Shown: positions 32,118-41,411, numbered from the stretch's first letter. The stretch: 64,000 nucleotides of DNA from Hafnia paralvei ATCC 29927 (GCF_001655005.1 NZ_LXET01000005.1:1-64000), one strand, 5' to 3'. Notes: generated by a model from the letters alone, not told the origin. Numbers and translations are program-made.

Positions 32118-32873
32118 ATGACTGAATCGCAAAGGCATCAGCTCTTGCTGGAAATGCTGCAACAAACTGGATTTGTTACCGTTGAGCAGGTAATTGATCG
32201 CCTTCAAGTTTCTCCTGCGACGGCGCGTCGTGACATTAACAAACTGGGCGAAAGCGGTAAGCTGAAGAAAGTACGTAACGGTGCTGAAGCGGTAAGCCAA
32301 AATCGTGTGGCTTGGACCCCGATGAATATTCATCAAGCGCAGAATCATGAAGAGAAAGTTCGCATCGCGCGCGCAGCGTCACAGCTGGTAAAGCCAGGGG
32401 AAAGCATCGTCATCAACTGTGGTTCGACGGCTTTCACGCTGGGGCGTGAAATTTGTGGTAAGGATGCGCAGGTGATTACTAACTATTTGCCGTTGGCCAA
32501 TTTCCTGATTGAACAGGAACATGACAGCGTGGTGATTATGGGGGGCCAATATAATCGTAGCCAAGCTATTACATTGGCACCGCAGGAAGGTGAGTCTTCG
32601 TTATATGCGGGGCACTGGATGTTCACAAGTGGCAAGGGGCTCACCGCTGAAGGGCTATATAAGACCGATATGCTGACGGCGATGGCTGAGCAGAAGATGC
32701 TCAACTATGTCGGGAAATTGGTGGTGCTGGTGGATAGTAGCAAAGTTGGACAGCGGGCAGGCATGCTATTCAGCCGCGCCGAGCAGATTGATATCGTGAT
32801 AACGGGCAAAGCCGCTGACGAGAAAGTCATTGAACAACTGAAAGCCCAAGGTGTGGAAGTGATTTTGGTCTAA
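32118..32873 (+). CDS. ulaR: DeoR-family repressor of the ula regulon UlaR
   Basis: A 251-residue repressor, the length of E. coli UlaR. The DeoR HTH is VTVEQVIDRLQVSPATARRDINKLGE (about 20-45), followed by the sugar-phosphate-binding domain with SIVINCGSTAFTLGREI and VVLVDSSKVGQRAG. In E. coli L-ascorbate-6-P releases it from the ulaA and ulaG operators. The ATG at 32118 is chosen from homology; the frame reads back into the ulaG end without an SD. The gene follows ulaG and may have its own promoter in the 136-nt gap. Confidence 0.96.
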   Translation: MTESQRHQLLLEMLQQTGFVTVEQVIDRLQVSPATARRDINKLGESGKLKKVRNGAEAVSQNRVAWTPMNIHQAQNHEEKVRIARAASQLVKPGESIVINCGSTAFTLGREICGKDAQVITNYLPLANFLIEQEHDSVVIMGGQYNRSQAITLAPQEGESSLYAGHWMFTSGKGLTAEGLYKTDMLTAMAEQKMLNYVGKLVVLVDSSKVGQRAGMLFSRAEQIDIVITGKAADEKVIEQLKAQGVEVILV

Positions 32874-32884
32874 CGCAGTAATAA

Positions 32885-32928
32885 ATTACCCCTCCCAGCC
32901 GCGCTAACTTCAGGGGCTGGGCGGAGTT
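32885..32928. repeat. Inverted repeat between ulaR and nfuA
   Basis: CTCCCAGCC and GGCTGGGCGGAG arms flank a 16-nt centre between the converging ulaR and nfuA stops. It shares CCCAGCCGC with the element in the ula operon (28183). It probably ends transcription, although no T-run is seen. Confidence 0.5.
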
Positions 32929-32952
32929 GAGAAAATCAGTAGTATCAGAAAA

Positions 32953-33528
32953 TCAGTAGTAAGAGTGCTCGCCGCGTTCGTGTTCAGTCAGATCGCGTAC
33001 GCCTTTCAGCTCAGGGAATTTCTGCAGCAGCTCTTTCTCGATGCCTTCTTTCAAGGTGTAGTCCACCATTGAACAGCCGTTACAGCCGCCGCCGAACTGC
33101 AGAATGGCAATGCCATCTTCGGTGATTTCCATCAGCGTTACCTTACCACCATGACCCGCCAGCTGTGGGTTAATCTGCGATTGCAGCACGTACTCCACGC
33201 GTTCGATCAGCGGAGCATCGTCGTCTACTTTACGCATTTTGGCGTTAGGCGCTTTCAGCGTTAGCTGAGAACCTAGCTGATCGGTAACAAAATCGATCTC
33301 TGCATCTTCCAGATAGGGGGCACTTACATCGTCAACATAGGCTGATAGTTTCTCGAAATCGAGTTTGGTATCGTTCGCTTCTACCGCATCCGGTGGGCAA
33401 TAGGAAACGCCGCACTCTGCGGTTGGCGTGCCTGGATTAATCACGAAAACACGGATCTGGGTGCCTGCTTCTTGGTTTGCCAGCAGCTTGGCAAAGTGCT
33501 CTTGGGCAGCTTCGGTAATACGGATCAT
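32953..33528 (-). CDS. nfuA: Fe-S biogenesis carrier protein NfuA
   Basis: A 191-residue protein, the length of E. coli NfuA, which carries [4Fe-4S] clusters to targets such as aconitase and lipoyl synthase, mainly under iron limitation or oxidative stress. The degenerate A-type domain is at the N-terminus (MIRITEAAQEHFAKLL; VSYCPPD), the Nfu domain at the C-terminus with the cluster-bridging CNGC (about 149-152) in FGGGCNGCSMVDYTLKEGIEKE. It converges with ulaR and lies 58 nt after gntX on the same strand. Confidence 0.97.
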   Translation of the reverse strand: MIRITEAAQEHFAKLLANQEAGTQIRVFVINPGTPTAECGVSYCPPDAVEANDTKLDFEKLSAYVDDVSAPYLEDAEIDFVTDQLGSQLTLKAPNAKMRKVDDDAPLIERVEYVLQSQINPQLAGHGGKVTLMEITEDGIAILQFGGGCNGCSMVDYTLKEGIEKELLQKFPELKGVRDLTEHERGEHSYY

Positions 33529-33586
33529 GGCATTTGCTCAATAGTTGACTCATCTGGTTGGTTATAATACGCCGATTGTAAAGTGC

Positions 33587-34270
33587 TCACAAGGTTCGAC
33601 AAAGGCATACAACTTGTATGGATTTGGCGCCTTGGGCGATTAACAGGCGGCTAACTTCTCCGATAGTGCTGCCGGTGGTGAATACATCATCGACTAATAA
33701 AATATGTTTACCTGAAGGATTTTGCTGGCAGGTAAATGCATTGCGTAAATTGCGACGACGTCTCACTGCGGAGAGGCTTTGTTGAGGGCGGGTATTGCGT
33801 GTACGCTTCAGCAGTTCGGGAGAATATGGACATTGTAACCATCGGGCGAGCGGCTTCGCGAGTCTGTCACTTTGATTGAAACCCCTTCGCCATTGGCGTT
33901 GCCGATGCAGCGGTATAATCGTAACGAGATCGGGAGTTGGCAGGAGCCGCGTTCGGCGAGCGTCGAGATAGCTCAATAGCATGAGCCGCGCTAGCGCCGA
34001 TCCTATTTGCCATTTTCCTTGGTATTTTAGACGATGTATCAATTGACTCAGTGGCGGCTGGTAATCACTGACAAAAATGAGCTGCTGCCAATACGGAGGC
34101 TTTTGTATACACCGACCGCAGACCCGCTTTGGGTCGCCATTGGGTAGTCCACAGCGTGGGCAAACCGAGAGTGTGTTTAAGCTAGCCGAGGTACAGAAAC
34201 TGCAAATTCCTTGTATGGGGACTCTGAGCGGAAGCTGACAGATCCAGCAGCGGGCACTGATAATGAACAT
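33587..34270 (-). CDS. gntX: ComF-family phosphoribosyltransferase-like protein GntX
   Basis: A 227-residue protein, the length of E. coli GntX (YhgH), related to ComF of competence systems. Four CxxC-type pairs at the N-terminus (CWIC, CSFC, CPRC, CGRC) form a zinc region. The C-terminal PRTase motif is ILLVDDVFTTGSTIGE. E. coli needs it, with the hof genes, to use DNA as a nutrient. The ATG at 34270 has AGGAGGAG directly upstream; the longer reading frame runs antisense to bioH. It is divergent from bioH with a 44-nt gap. Confidence 0.94.
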   Translation of the reverse strand: MFIISARCWICQLPLRVPIQGICSFCTSASLNTLSVCPRCGLPNGDPKRVCGRCIQKPPYWQQLIFVSDYQPPLSQLIHRLKYQGKWQIGSALARLMLLSYLDARRTRLLPTPDLVTIIPLHRQRQWRRGFNQSDRLAKPLARWLQCPYSPELLKRTRNTRPQQSLSAVRRRRNLRNAFTCQQNPSGKHILLVDDVFTTGSTIGEVSRLLIAQGAKSIQVVCLCRTL

Positions 34271-34314
34271 TTTCTCCTCCTGAGAATGCAGACCTAACAG
34301 ACGGACAATAACTG

Positions 34315-35085
34315 ATGAATGAGCTCTATTGGCATACTTGTGGCGAAGGCGACCGCGATCTTGTGTTGTTGCACGGATGGGGGCTGAATGCCGAGGTGTG
34401 GCGTTGCATTTTGCCGCGATTGAGTGCGCAATTTCGTGTGCATTTGGTGGATCTGCCGGGCTATGGTCGCAGTCAGGGATTTGGTGCGCTAACGTTGGCA
34501 CAGATGAGTGACCTTGTGATCCGGCAAGCGCCAAAGAAAGCCATTTGGTTGGGATGGTCGATGGGGGGGTTAGTCGCAAGTGATATTGCGCTGCGTTACC
34601 CAGAGCGAGTTTCCGCGCTGATTACTGTTTCTTCCTCTCCGTGCTTTACCGCTCGAGAAGGATGGCCTGGGATTAAAAATGAGGTGTTAAGCGGTTTTCA
34701 ACATCAACTAAGTGAAGATTTTAAACGCACCGTAGAACGTTTTTTAGCATTACAGACTTTGGGTACGGAAAGTGCACGGCAGGATGCCCGTATTTTGAAA
34801 GACGTGGTGTTAACACAGCAAATGCCATCAGTTGAGGTACTCAACGGGGGGTTGGATATTCTTCGTACTGAAGATTTACGTGAGCAGATTGCAGGCTTAT
34901 CTATGCCGCTGCTACGTATTTACGGTTATCTGGATGGATTAGTACCTCGCAAGGTCGCTGCGTTGCTGGATGAGTCTTGTCCTAAGAGCGAGTCCGTGGT
35001 GATTCAAAAATCAGCTCATGCGCCGTTTGTGTCACACCCCGCGGAGTTTTGTGAGGTGGTGGAGACGTGGGTGAGAGGGGCGTAA
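34315..35085 (+). CDS. bioH: Pimeloyl-ACP methyl ester carboxylesterase BioH
   Basis: A 256-residue alpha/beta hydrolase, the length of E. coli BioH, cutting the methyl ester from pimeloyl-ACP to end pimelate synthesis for biotin. It has the oxyanion motif LLHGWGLN (18-25), nucleophile Ser82 in GWSMGG, an Asp in the YGYLDGLVP region (about 207) and His near 235 in KSAHAPFVSHP. The 44-nt gap to divergent gntX must hold both promoters. A palindromic region follows it before feoC. Confidence 0.96.
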   Translation: MNELYWHTCGEGDRDLVLLHGWGLNAEVWRCILPRLSAQFRVHLVDLPGYGRSQGFGALTLAQMSDLVIRQAPKKAIWLGWSMGGLVASDIALRYPERVSALITVSSSPCFTAREGWPGIKNEVLSGFQHQLSEDFKRTVERFLALQTLGTESARQDARILKDVVLTQQMPSVEVLNGGLDILRTEDLREQIAGLSMPLLRIYGYLDGLVPRKVAALLDESCPKSESVVIQKSAHAPFVSHPAEFCEVVETWVRGA

Positions 35086-35113
35086 GAGGGTTTTATCCTA
35101 GACGCCATTTTCG

Positions 35114-35177
35114 CTCCGGTTTGGTATCGGCCATCCAGGCCGCTCCAAACTCCGTCACGACATCCCTGTCGTGACGG
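35114..35177. repeat. Mosaic of palindromes after bioH
   Basis: A perfect 11-bp stem CCGTCACGACA/TGTCGTGACGG around TCCC (35152-35177) follows GGCC-ATCCA-GGCC (35129-35141), itself within GGTTTGG...CCAAAC. The repeating stem-ATCC-stem form looks like an intergenic repeat family. There is no T-run. Confidence 0.6.
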
Positions 35178-35282
35178 CTCTATCTTGAGTCGCCTTGCTC
35201 GGACGCCCGCACAGTGTTCATGTAGATCGTAGCGTTCTGGGCGTGCGAAACCTTACACCGAAAACCATACCGCAGGCAGTCA

Positions 35283-35531
35283 TCAGTGGACTCCCTTCGT
35301 CTTGTATACCACCGTCTCACAGTTCTTACTCGTCTCAGGGCATCCTTTGCAGCTGCCACTTACGCAGCCATTATCGATGTCCTCAACTTTTTCTACACAG
35401 CCCATTTGCTCTAAGCGTTCTAGCATCGCCAGCACCATGGCTGGCGAGCCGTTGACTTCGCGGCAGAGCTGATTGAGCTCGATGCGGCCGTGTAGGGCAA
35501 CCGTATCGCGTACTTTTAGCAGGCTTGCCAT
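35283..35531 (-). CDS. feoC: FeoC, small [Fe-S]/HTH regulator of ferrous transport
   Basis: An 82-residue winged-helix protein (E. coli FeoC 78) that shields FeoB from FtsH proteolysis, as shown in Salmonella. N-terminal helices include LLKVRDTVALHGRIELNQLCREVNGSPAMVLAMLERLEQ. The wing has a Cys cluster CVSGSCKGCPETSKNC, able to bind a cluster. It is the last gene of feoABC, 38 nt after feoB. Confidence 0.94.
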   Translation of the reverse strand: MASLLKVRDTVALHGRIELNQLCREVNGSPAMVLAMLERLEQMGCVEKVEDIDNGCVSGSCKGCPETSKNCETVVYKTKGVH

Positions 35532-35569
35532 TCTGTCTTCCTCTTAATACTCACCGTGTGTCATTAGCC

Positions 35570-37885
35570 TTAATGACAGCTGCCCTTACTGGTATTACAG
35601 CAGCAACTGGCTGGGTCGTTAACTAAACGCACGCTCACTCGGTCGCGTGAACGGCGTAGGGCGACCAATACTAACGCATTGAATATCACGACAAGAGCAA
35701 TGGCTATGGAGCTGTACTGCGGATGGCTGGTGAAATTAGCCACCTGATAGAACACGGTTGCTAGTGAATATGCGACGTTCAAGCCCCACAGAATGGAGAA
35801 TGTCATCCAGCCCCGGCTGCTTTCACGAGCAATAGCGCCCATCACTGATACACAAGGTACGTAGAGCAAAACGAAGATCAAGTAGGCATAAGCGGCACTC
35901 GCGCTGCCAAATTTGCTGCCCATGACGCCCATTGAACCCGATTCCATCTCCCCGTCACCTTTGCTGGCTTCGATTGGGTTGGCGAATACGCTCAGGCTAA
36001 AGGTGTCTTTCAGGCTTTGCCATGTTTCACCCACGGCTTCTTCTAAGCCACCAATCAGGCTATAGGCTGCTGGATCGAACTCTTCTTCATGAATTTGCTC
36101 GGCGGTGTACAAGGTGTTCAAGGTACCAACAACCACTTCTTTCGCCATAGCGCCAGTCACCAAACCGACGGTAGCCTGCCAGTTATCGCTGTGAACGCCG
36201 ATAGGTTGTAGCAAGGGCGTCATCACTTTACTGACAGAGGCCAGCGCAGAATCGTTGATGCTGTCTACGGCTTTTCCACTGAAGGAGAAACTGTTCAGCG
36301 CACCGATAAAGATACTGACGATGATGATAACTTTACCCGCGCGCAGTACGAAGCCTTTCAGACGCTGCCAAGTTTGCAAAAGCAGGCTTTTCAAATGAGG
36401 GACGTGATAGACCGGTAGTTCCATCACAAACGGAGATGCTTCACCGCGCATGATAGTGTGCTTAAGCATCAGCCCTGTCAGAATCGCCATGACAATACCA
36501 AGCATATACAGCGAGAACACTACCAGTGCGCCACCTTGTCCGAAGAACGCTGCAGAAAACACAGCAAAGATCGCCAAACGCGCACCGCAGGACATAAATG
36601 GTGCCATTAGCACGGTGATCAGGCGTTCACGTGGTGCATCTAGCGTACGAGCTCCCATAACGGAAGGCACGTTACAGCCAAAACCGACGATCAACGGAAC
36701 GAATGATTTACCTGGTAAGCCCAATGCCTGCATCATGCGGTCAACCACGAAAGCGGCGCGTGCCATATAACCGGAGTCCTCAAGGAAGGAGAGGAACAGA
36801 TACATCATGCCGATTTGCGGTACGAGAGGCAGTACGGTGTTAATACCGCCACCAACGCCTTGAGCAAGGAAAATGGTCAGCCATTCAGGGAAGTGCAGTG
36901 TATACCCAAGCCACTGTAGACCTTGGACAAAGATGGTTGAAGAACCAACGTCGAACAGCGGCTGCAGCGCGCCACCAATGTTGATCGCCAAAACAAACAT
37001 GATGTACATCACCAGCAGGAAAATCGGTATGCCCAGCCAGCGATTGAGAATAATGCGGTCTAGTTTTTCCGTCAGGATATTAGGCAGCGCCGTGGTGGTA
37101 TTACTCACGGAATCGCAAATATCCGTAATACTTTGATAGCGCGAATCCGCAATGATCAATGCAGGATCTTCGTTTAGCGTGCGCTTCAGCGTTTCCTGCA
37201 CTTCAGGCAGAATTTTCAATGCATTGCTGGCGCGCGTTGAGCTATAAATATCTCCTTCCAGCAACTGTAGTGCCAGCCAACGACGTTGCTGTACGGCTAA
37301 AGTGTCAGGCATCGCTTGAGACAAACGATCCACCTGTCCCAGCAGCAGAGGGGGATATTCGACTAGCGCTTCAACCGCGCATGTCGGCGGCAAATCGATG
37401 GCTTTTTTAAGCTCAACAATGCCACTGGCACGGGTAGAGACGAGTGGGATTACTGGGCAACCGAGGCGACGAGAAAGGGCTTCAATATCAATTTCAATCT
37501 GCTGACTGTGAGCGATATCCAGCATATTCAGTGCGATGATGCAGGGGATACCCAACTCGAGAAGTTGCAGCGTTAGATACAGATTGCGCTCAAGGTTAGA
37601 GGCATCAACAACGTTGATGATTAAATCAGCGTCCCCGCTCAGGATATAGTGACAAGCGATCTGCTCATCCAACGATGTCTGTTCTGAAATCGTTGTCAGC
37701 GAATAAGTACCCGGTAGATCTACCAGTTTGACTTGATGTTCCTGAGTCGTGAAATGACCTTCTTTACGTTCTACCGTAACGCCAGCCCAGTTGCCAACGC
37801 GCTGGCGGGAACCTGTCAGCTGGTTGAATAGCGTGGTTTTACCTGAGTTGGGGTTACCGATTAACCCGATGGTGAGTTGTTTCAT
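35570..37885 (-). CDS. feoB: Ferrous iron transporter FeoB
   Basis: A 771-residue inner-membrane Fe2+ importer (E. coli FeoB 773). The N-terminal G domain shows G1 GNPNSGKTTLFNQL (10-23), G3 DLPGTYSL, and G4 LNMLDIA. A GDI helical region follows to about 265, then two Gate membrane motifs, including GFGCNVPSVMGARTL with the conserved Cys, and a C-terminal Cys cluster CCCNTSKGSC. It works with FeoA and FeoC. A 113-nt spacer separates it from feoA. Confidence 0.97.
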   Translation of the reverse strand: MKQLTIGLIGNPNSGKTTLFNQLTGSRQRVGNWAGVTVERKEGHFTTQEHQVKLVDLPGTYSLTTISEQTSLDEQIACHYILSGDADLIINVVDASNLERNLYLTLQLLELGIPCIIALNMLDIAHSQQIEIDIEALSRRLGCPVIPLVSTRASGIVELKKAIDLPPTCAVEALVEYPPLLLGQVDRLSQAMPDTLAVQQRRWLALQLLEGDIYSSTRASNALKILPEVQETLKRTLNEDPALIIADSRYQSITDICDSVSNTTTALPNILTEKLDRIILNRWLGIPIFLLVMYIMFVLAINIGGALQPLFDVGSSTIFVQGLQWLGYTLHFPEWLTIFLAQGVGGGINTVLPLVPQIGMMYLFLSFLEDSGYMARAAFVVDRMMQALGLPGKSFVPLIVGFGCNVPSVMGARTLDAPRERLITVLMAPFMSCGARLAIFAVFSAAFFGQGGALVVFSLYMLGIVMAILTGLMLKHTIMRGEASPFVMELPVYHVPHLKSLLLQTWQRLKGFVLRAGKVIIIVSIFIGALNSFSFSGKAVDSINDSALASVSKVMTPLLQPIGVHSDNWQATVGLVTGAMAKEVVVGTLNTLYTAEQIHEEEFDPAAYSLIGGLEEAVGETWQSLKDTFSLSVFANPIEASKGDGEMESGSMGVMGSKFGSASAAYAYLIFVLLYVPCVSVMGAIARESSRGWMTFSILWGLNVAYSLATVFYQVANFTSHPQYSSIAIALVVIFNALVLVALRRSRDRVSVRLVNDPASCCCNTSKGSCH

Positions 37886-37998
37886 AATCCAACATTTTAT
37901 AAGGAGAGTGTGCAGCAGACGAGCAGACCGTCGGTCTTATCGCCATCCCATAAATGATCGCCGCTGATAATTGGTCAGCAGCAAAGCGAGTCGCGTAT

Positions 37999-38283
37999 CT
38001 ATGCGCCGTTAGCCGTAATCTGAGGCGTCATGACGCTGGTTTTAGTTTTATCGTCCAGCGGCATCGATTCAATCGTCAATAATTCAAGATCTTTTTTACG
38101 CAGAACGAGGCTTACACGGCGCGATTTCACTTCAATTGGGTCGCCAAGTGGCGCAATGCGAACCACGCTGAACGGAGAGCCTGGCAAAAAACCCAGAGAA
38201 AGTAATTTCTGACGGTAGGCAGGGCTAATTAAAGGCGAAAAGCCAATGATTTTATATTGGTGGCCCGGAATAAGCTGATGCAT
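37999..38283 (-). CDS. feoA: Ferrous transport SH3-like protein FeoA
   Basis: A 94-residue cytoplasmic SH3-domain protein that supports FeoB. It has HQYKIIGFSPLISPAYRQKLLSLGFLPGSPFSVVRIAPLGDPIEVKSRRVSLVLRKKD, the whole FeoA core. It is about 19 residues longer than E. coli FeoA (75) through a polar C-terminal tail. It is the first gene of feoABC, with Fur boxes in the 687-nt region upstream. Confidence 0.95.
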   Translation of the reverse strand: MHQLIPGHQYKIIGFSPLISPAYRQKLLSLGFLPGSPFSVVRIAPLGDPIEVKSRRVSLVLRKKDLELLTIESMPLDDKTKTSVMTPQITANGA

Positions 38284-38439
38284 AAAAACCTTCTTACATT
38301 CGGTAATTTGCTACGGAGAAATACTCGGGTCTGAGGTTTTATATCAGACGGGAGAACCGGATTATTTTTATCCTTGGCGATAGCGCCGCGCATTCTAGAA
38401 GAGTGATGCAAGATGGCATTGGAGAATGCGTAATATAAT

Positions 38440-38458
38440 AATATTGAGAATCATTATT
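38440..38458 (-). promoter_or_regulatory. Fur box 1 of feoABC
   Basis: AATATTGAGAATCATTATT matches the 19-bp Fur consensus at about 15 positions. It lies 157 nt upstream of the feoA start. Confidence 0.75.
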
Positions 38459-38571
38459 AAAATCACAGGAAAAAAGTCGCCAAGGGCTGTGAAATCTGTC
38501 GTCAACGTCCTCGGCGGATTAGCTGTAATTCAATCCTTATTGTGCCGTTTTAGCACTATTTTTCAGCTATC

Positions 38572-38590
38572 GCAAATGAGAATCATTGGT
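38572..38590 (-). promoter_or_regulatory. Fur box 2 of feoABC (weaker)
   Basis: GCAAATGAGAATCATTGGT matches the Fur consensus at about 13 of 19 positions, with an intact GAGAATCATT core. It lies 132 nt further upstream than box 1. Confidence 0.5.
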
Positions 38591-38918
38591 TACAAGAGTT
38601 AATAATTTGTATGTTTTTCGCGGCTTATCTTCATGACATTAAATGATATGGCGGTTACATGTTCAATATATTTGATAAAACTCATGAGGTTTGTAGGGAG
38701 AAGGAAACAAATTAGAATGAAAGGTGGCTGTTTGTCAGTAAAGTTGGAAAATTAATAGGTTAATAAAACTGAGTTTCTAAACATTAATAATGTTAAAAAT
38801 CACACAACAAAGAAACTGTTTTTAACTATTTGTTATCAAATTGGATGAGTAACACATGTGAGAATCACTGATGTAATTGCAATAAATACTCATTTAGATT
38901 TGTAAAATGTGATGAATC

Positions 38919-38957
38919 TCACCTTCCCTCATCGAAAATCGAAGAGAGGGAAGGTGA
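38919..38957 (-). terminator. Hairpin terminator after tex
   Basis: TCACCTTCCCTC and GAGGGAAGGTGA (38919-38930, 38946-38957) make a perfect 12-bp stem 13 nt past the tex stop, with a small inner TCGA-AAA-TCGA stem. No strong T-run follows on the minus strand. Confidence 0.65.
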
Positions 38958-38970
38958 TTTGAGGATTCCC

Positions 38971-41307
38971 TTAGCGCTTCAGCTTTCCTAAGGCAGCGGC
39001 CAATGCATCACCCATGGCGCTGTTATTGCCGCTATCTTGTTTCTTATCATTGCGTGCGGGACGCGCATTGCCGTTGGCTGGACGCTGACGCTCTGTGGTG
39101 CGTTCTGCGCTACCACGACGTGAACCCCCTTCACCCGGTTGTTCGTCCAGACGCATGGTTAAAGCGATACGCTTGCGCTGCATGTCGACTTCCATGACTT
39201 TAACCTTCACTATATCGCCTGCTTTAACCACTTTATGTGGATCATCAACAAACTTATCGGCCAAGGACGAGATGTGAACCAAACCATCTTGGTGAACACC
39301 GATATCAACGAATGCACCAAAATTGGTCACGTTGGTTACGGAGCCTTCCAAAATCATCCCCGGCTGGAGGTCGTTCATGGTTTCAATGCCGTCGGCAAAG
39401 GTTGCCGTTTTGAATTCAGGGCGAGGATCTCGGCCCGGCTTTTCCAGCTCTTTGATGATATCGGTCACGGTTGGCACACCGAAGCGCTCATCGGTAAATT
39501 CGCTGGCCTTCAGGTTACGCAGTTCGGTTGGGTTACCCATTAGCTCCTGCAGGCTCTGACGCGTTGCTGCCAGAATACGCTCCACAACGGGATAAGCTTC
39601 AGGATGAACGGTGGATGCATCAAGCGGGTTATCGCCGTGATTGATACGCAGGAAGCCGGCACATTGTTCAAACGCTTTAGGGCCTAAACGGCTAACTTTA
39701 AGCAGTTGTTCACGGTTGCTGAAGCGGCCATTCTCATCGCGCCAGCCAACGATATTTTGCGCCATTAAACGGGTTAGACCCGCAACTCGCGCTAGCAATG
39801 GCACTGAGGCTGTATTCAGGTCTACGCCGACGGCGTTTACGCAGTCTTCGACAACCGCATCCAATTTGCGAGCCAGCTGAGTTTGGCTGACATCATGCTG
39901 ATACTGACCAACACCGATTGATTTTGGATCGATTTTGACTAGCTCAGCCAAGGGATCTTGCAGACGACGGGCGATAGATACCGCTCCACGAATGGATACA
40001 TCCAGATCGGGAAACTCTTGAGCCGCTAATTCTGACGCCGAGTAAACCGATGCGCCCGCTTCGCTGACGATGACTTTCTGTCCCTTAACTTCAGGGAACT
40101 GACGTTGTACGTCTAAATAGAAACGTTCAGTTTCGCGAGATGCGGTACCGTTGCCAATCGCAACCAGCTCAACGTTGTGTTTGATACACAGCGCTGCAAC
40201 CACCGCAGCGGCTTTAGCGGCCTGCCCGGTATGTGGATAAATGGTATCTGTGGCAACCAGTTTGCCAGTACCATCCACCACGGCAACTTTAACGCCGGTA
40301 CGCAGCCCAGGATCGAGTCCCATCGTTGCGCGCATCCCTGCAGGGGCTGCCATCAGCAGATCATGCATGTTACGGGCGAATACGTTGATAGCTTCGTCTT
40401 CTGCGCGTTCGCGCAGCGTGCCCATCAGCTCGGTTTCCAGATGCAATAACACCTTGATACGCCATGTCCAGTTCACTACGGCTTTGCGCCACGCATCAGC
40501 CGGTGCATTGTTCAGACGCAAACCTAAATGGTCGATGATGATTTGTTCACAGTAGCTTTCACGCGGTGCTTCATCAAACTGAGGATCGGCATTCAGTGAA
40601 AGTTGCAGTACGCCTTCGTTACGGCCACGGAACATGGCTAGCGCGCGATGAGAAGGAACGTTAGCAATAGGCTCGTGATGATTGAAATAGTCACGGAATT
40701 TCGCGCCTTCTTCCTCTTTTCCTTCCACGACTTTGGAGACGAGATGGGCGTTTTTCCATAGATAGTTACGCACTTTGGCCAACAGAGCGGCGTCTTCGGA
40801 GAAACGTTCCATCAAAATATAGCGAGCCCCATCTAGGGCGGCTTTGGTATCGGCAACGCCTTTGTCGGCATCGACGAAGTTTGCCGCCAGAGTATCAGGC
40901 TCTTGCTGTGGGTCTTGCCAAAGCGAATCGGCTAAAGGTTCCAGACCGGCTTCAATGGCGATCTGTCCACGAGTACGACGTTTAGGCTTATAGGGCAGGT
41001 ATAAATCTTCTAATTCAGTTTTGCTCATTGTGCCGTTAATGGCACCAGCAAGTTGTTCGGTGAGCTTACCTTGGTCGTCGATAGACTTCAGGATCGTGGC
41101 TCGGCGTTCTTCCAGTTCGCGCAGATAAACCAAACGAGTTTCTAACTGACGTAACTGGGTATCGTCTAGACCACCAGTGACTTCTTTACGGTAGCGAGCG
41201 ATAAAAGGGACTGTGTTACCTTCGTCCAAGAGGCGAATTGCTGAGTCAACCTGCTCTGGCCGTGCTTGCAGTTCGCTAGCAATAATGCGGCTCAATGAAT
41301 CATTCAT
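38971..41307 (-). CDS. tex: Tex-family RNA-binding transcription accessory protein
   Basis: A 778-residue protein (E. coli YhgF 773), homologous to Tex of Bordetella and the core of eukaryotic Spt6; it binds RNA and is linked to transcription-coupled fidelity. The Tex N-domain is at about 1-190 (VPFIARYRKEVTGGLDD), the YqgF/RuvC-like fold near 330-450 (GLDPGLRTGVKVAVVDG), helix-hairpin-helix repeats near 500-560 (NTASVPLLARVAGL), and an S1 domain near 650-725 (LQPGMILEGSVTNVTNFGAFVDIGVHQDGLVHIS). The tail is low-complexity and basic. It lies 104 nt after greB on the same strand. Confidence 0.95.
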   Translation of the reverse strand: MNDSLSRIIASELQARPEQVDSAIRLLDEGNTVPFIARYRKEVTGGLDDTQLRQLETRLVYLRELEERRATILKSIDDQGKLTEQLAGAINGTMSKTELEDLYLPYKPKRRTRGQIAIEAGLEPLADSLWQDPQQEPDTLAANFVDADKGVADTKAALDGARYILMERFSEDAALLAKVRNYLWKNAHLVSKVVEGKEEEGAKFRDYFNHHEPIANVPSHRALAMFRGRNEGVLQLSLNADPQFDEAPRESYCEQIIIDHLGLRLNNAPADAWRKAVVNWTWRIKVLLHLETELMGTLRERAEDEAINVFARNMHDLLMAAPAGMRATMGLDPGLRTGVKVAVVDGTGKLVATDTIYPHTGQAAKAAAVVAALCIKHNVELVAIGNGTASRETERFYLDVQRQFPEVKGQKVIVSEAGASVYSASELAAQEFPDLDVSIRGAVSIARRLQDPLAELVKIDPKSIGVGQYQHDVSQTQLARKLDAVVEDCVNAVGVDLNTASVPLLARVAGLTRLMAQNIVGWRDENGRFSNREQLLKVSRLGPKAFEQCAGFLRINHGDNPLDASTVHPEAYPVVERILAATRQSLQELMGNPTELRNLKASEFTDERFGVPTVTDIIKELEKPGRDPRPEFKTATFADGIETMNDLQPGMILEGSVTNVTNFGAFVDIGVHQDGLVHISSLADKFVDDPHKVVKAGDIVKVKVMEVDMQRKRIALTMRLDEQPGEGGSRRGSAERTTERQRPANGNARPARNDKKQDSGNNSAMGDALAAALGKLKR

Positions 41308-41411
41308 AGAATCAGTATGTCCGTAAGTTTAAAAATCATGGGCAAGTATATACTTTTTGATGCACAAACATGCCAGTTCAGAGGGCCGCGAAGCGCTCAG
41401 ATAATGCCGAA

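Larger units (their letters stand above)
38284..38970. promoter_or_regulatory. feo control region
   Basis: 687 nt between feoA and the tex stop, holding the feo promoter and two Fur-like sites (separate entries). AT-rich from 38600 to 38910. TTTGATAAAACTCAT near 38669 has an FNR half-site (TTGAT) but a poor second half. No ORF with an SD was seen. Confidence 0.6.

Noticed and set aside
34271..34579. Upstream extension of the gntX frame to 34579
   Set aside because: It runs antisense through the start of bioH. The ATG at 34270 has an AGGAGGAG site and matches the family length of 227.
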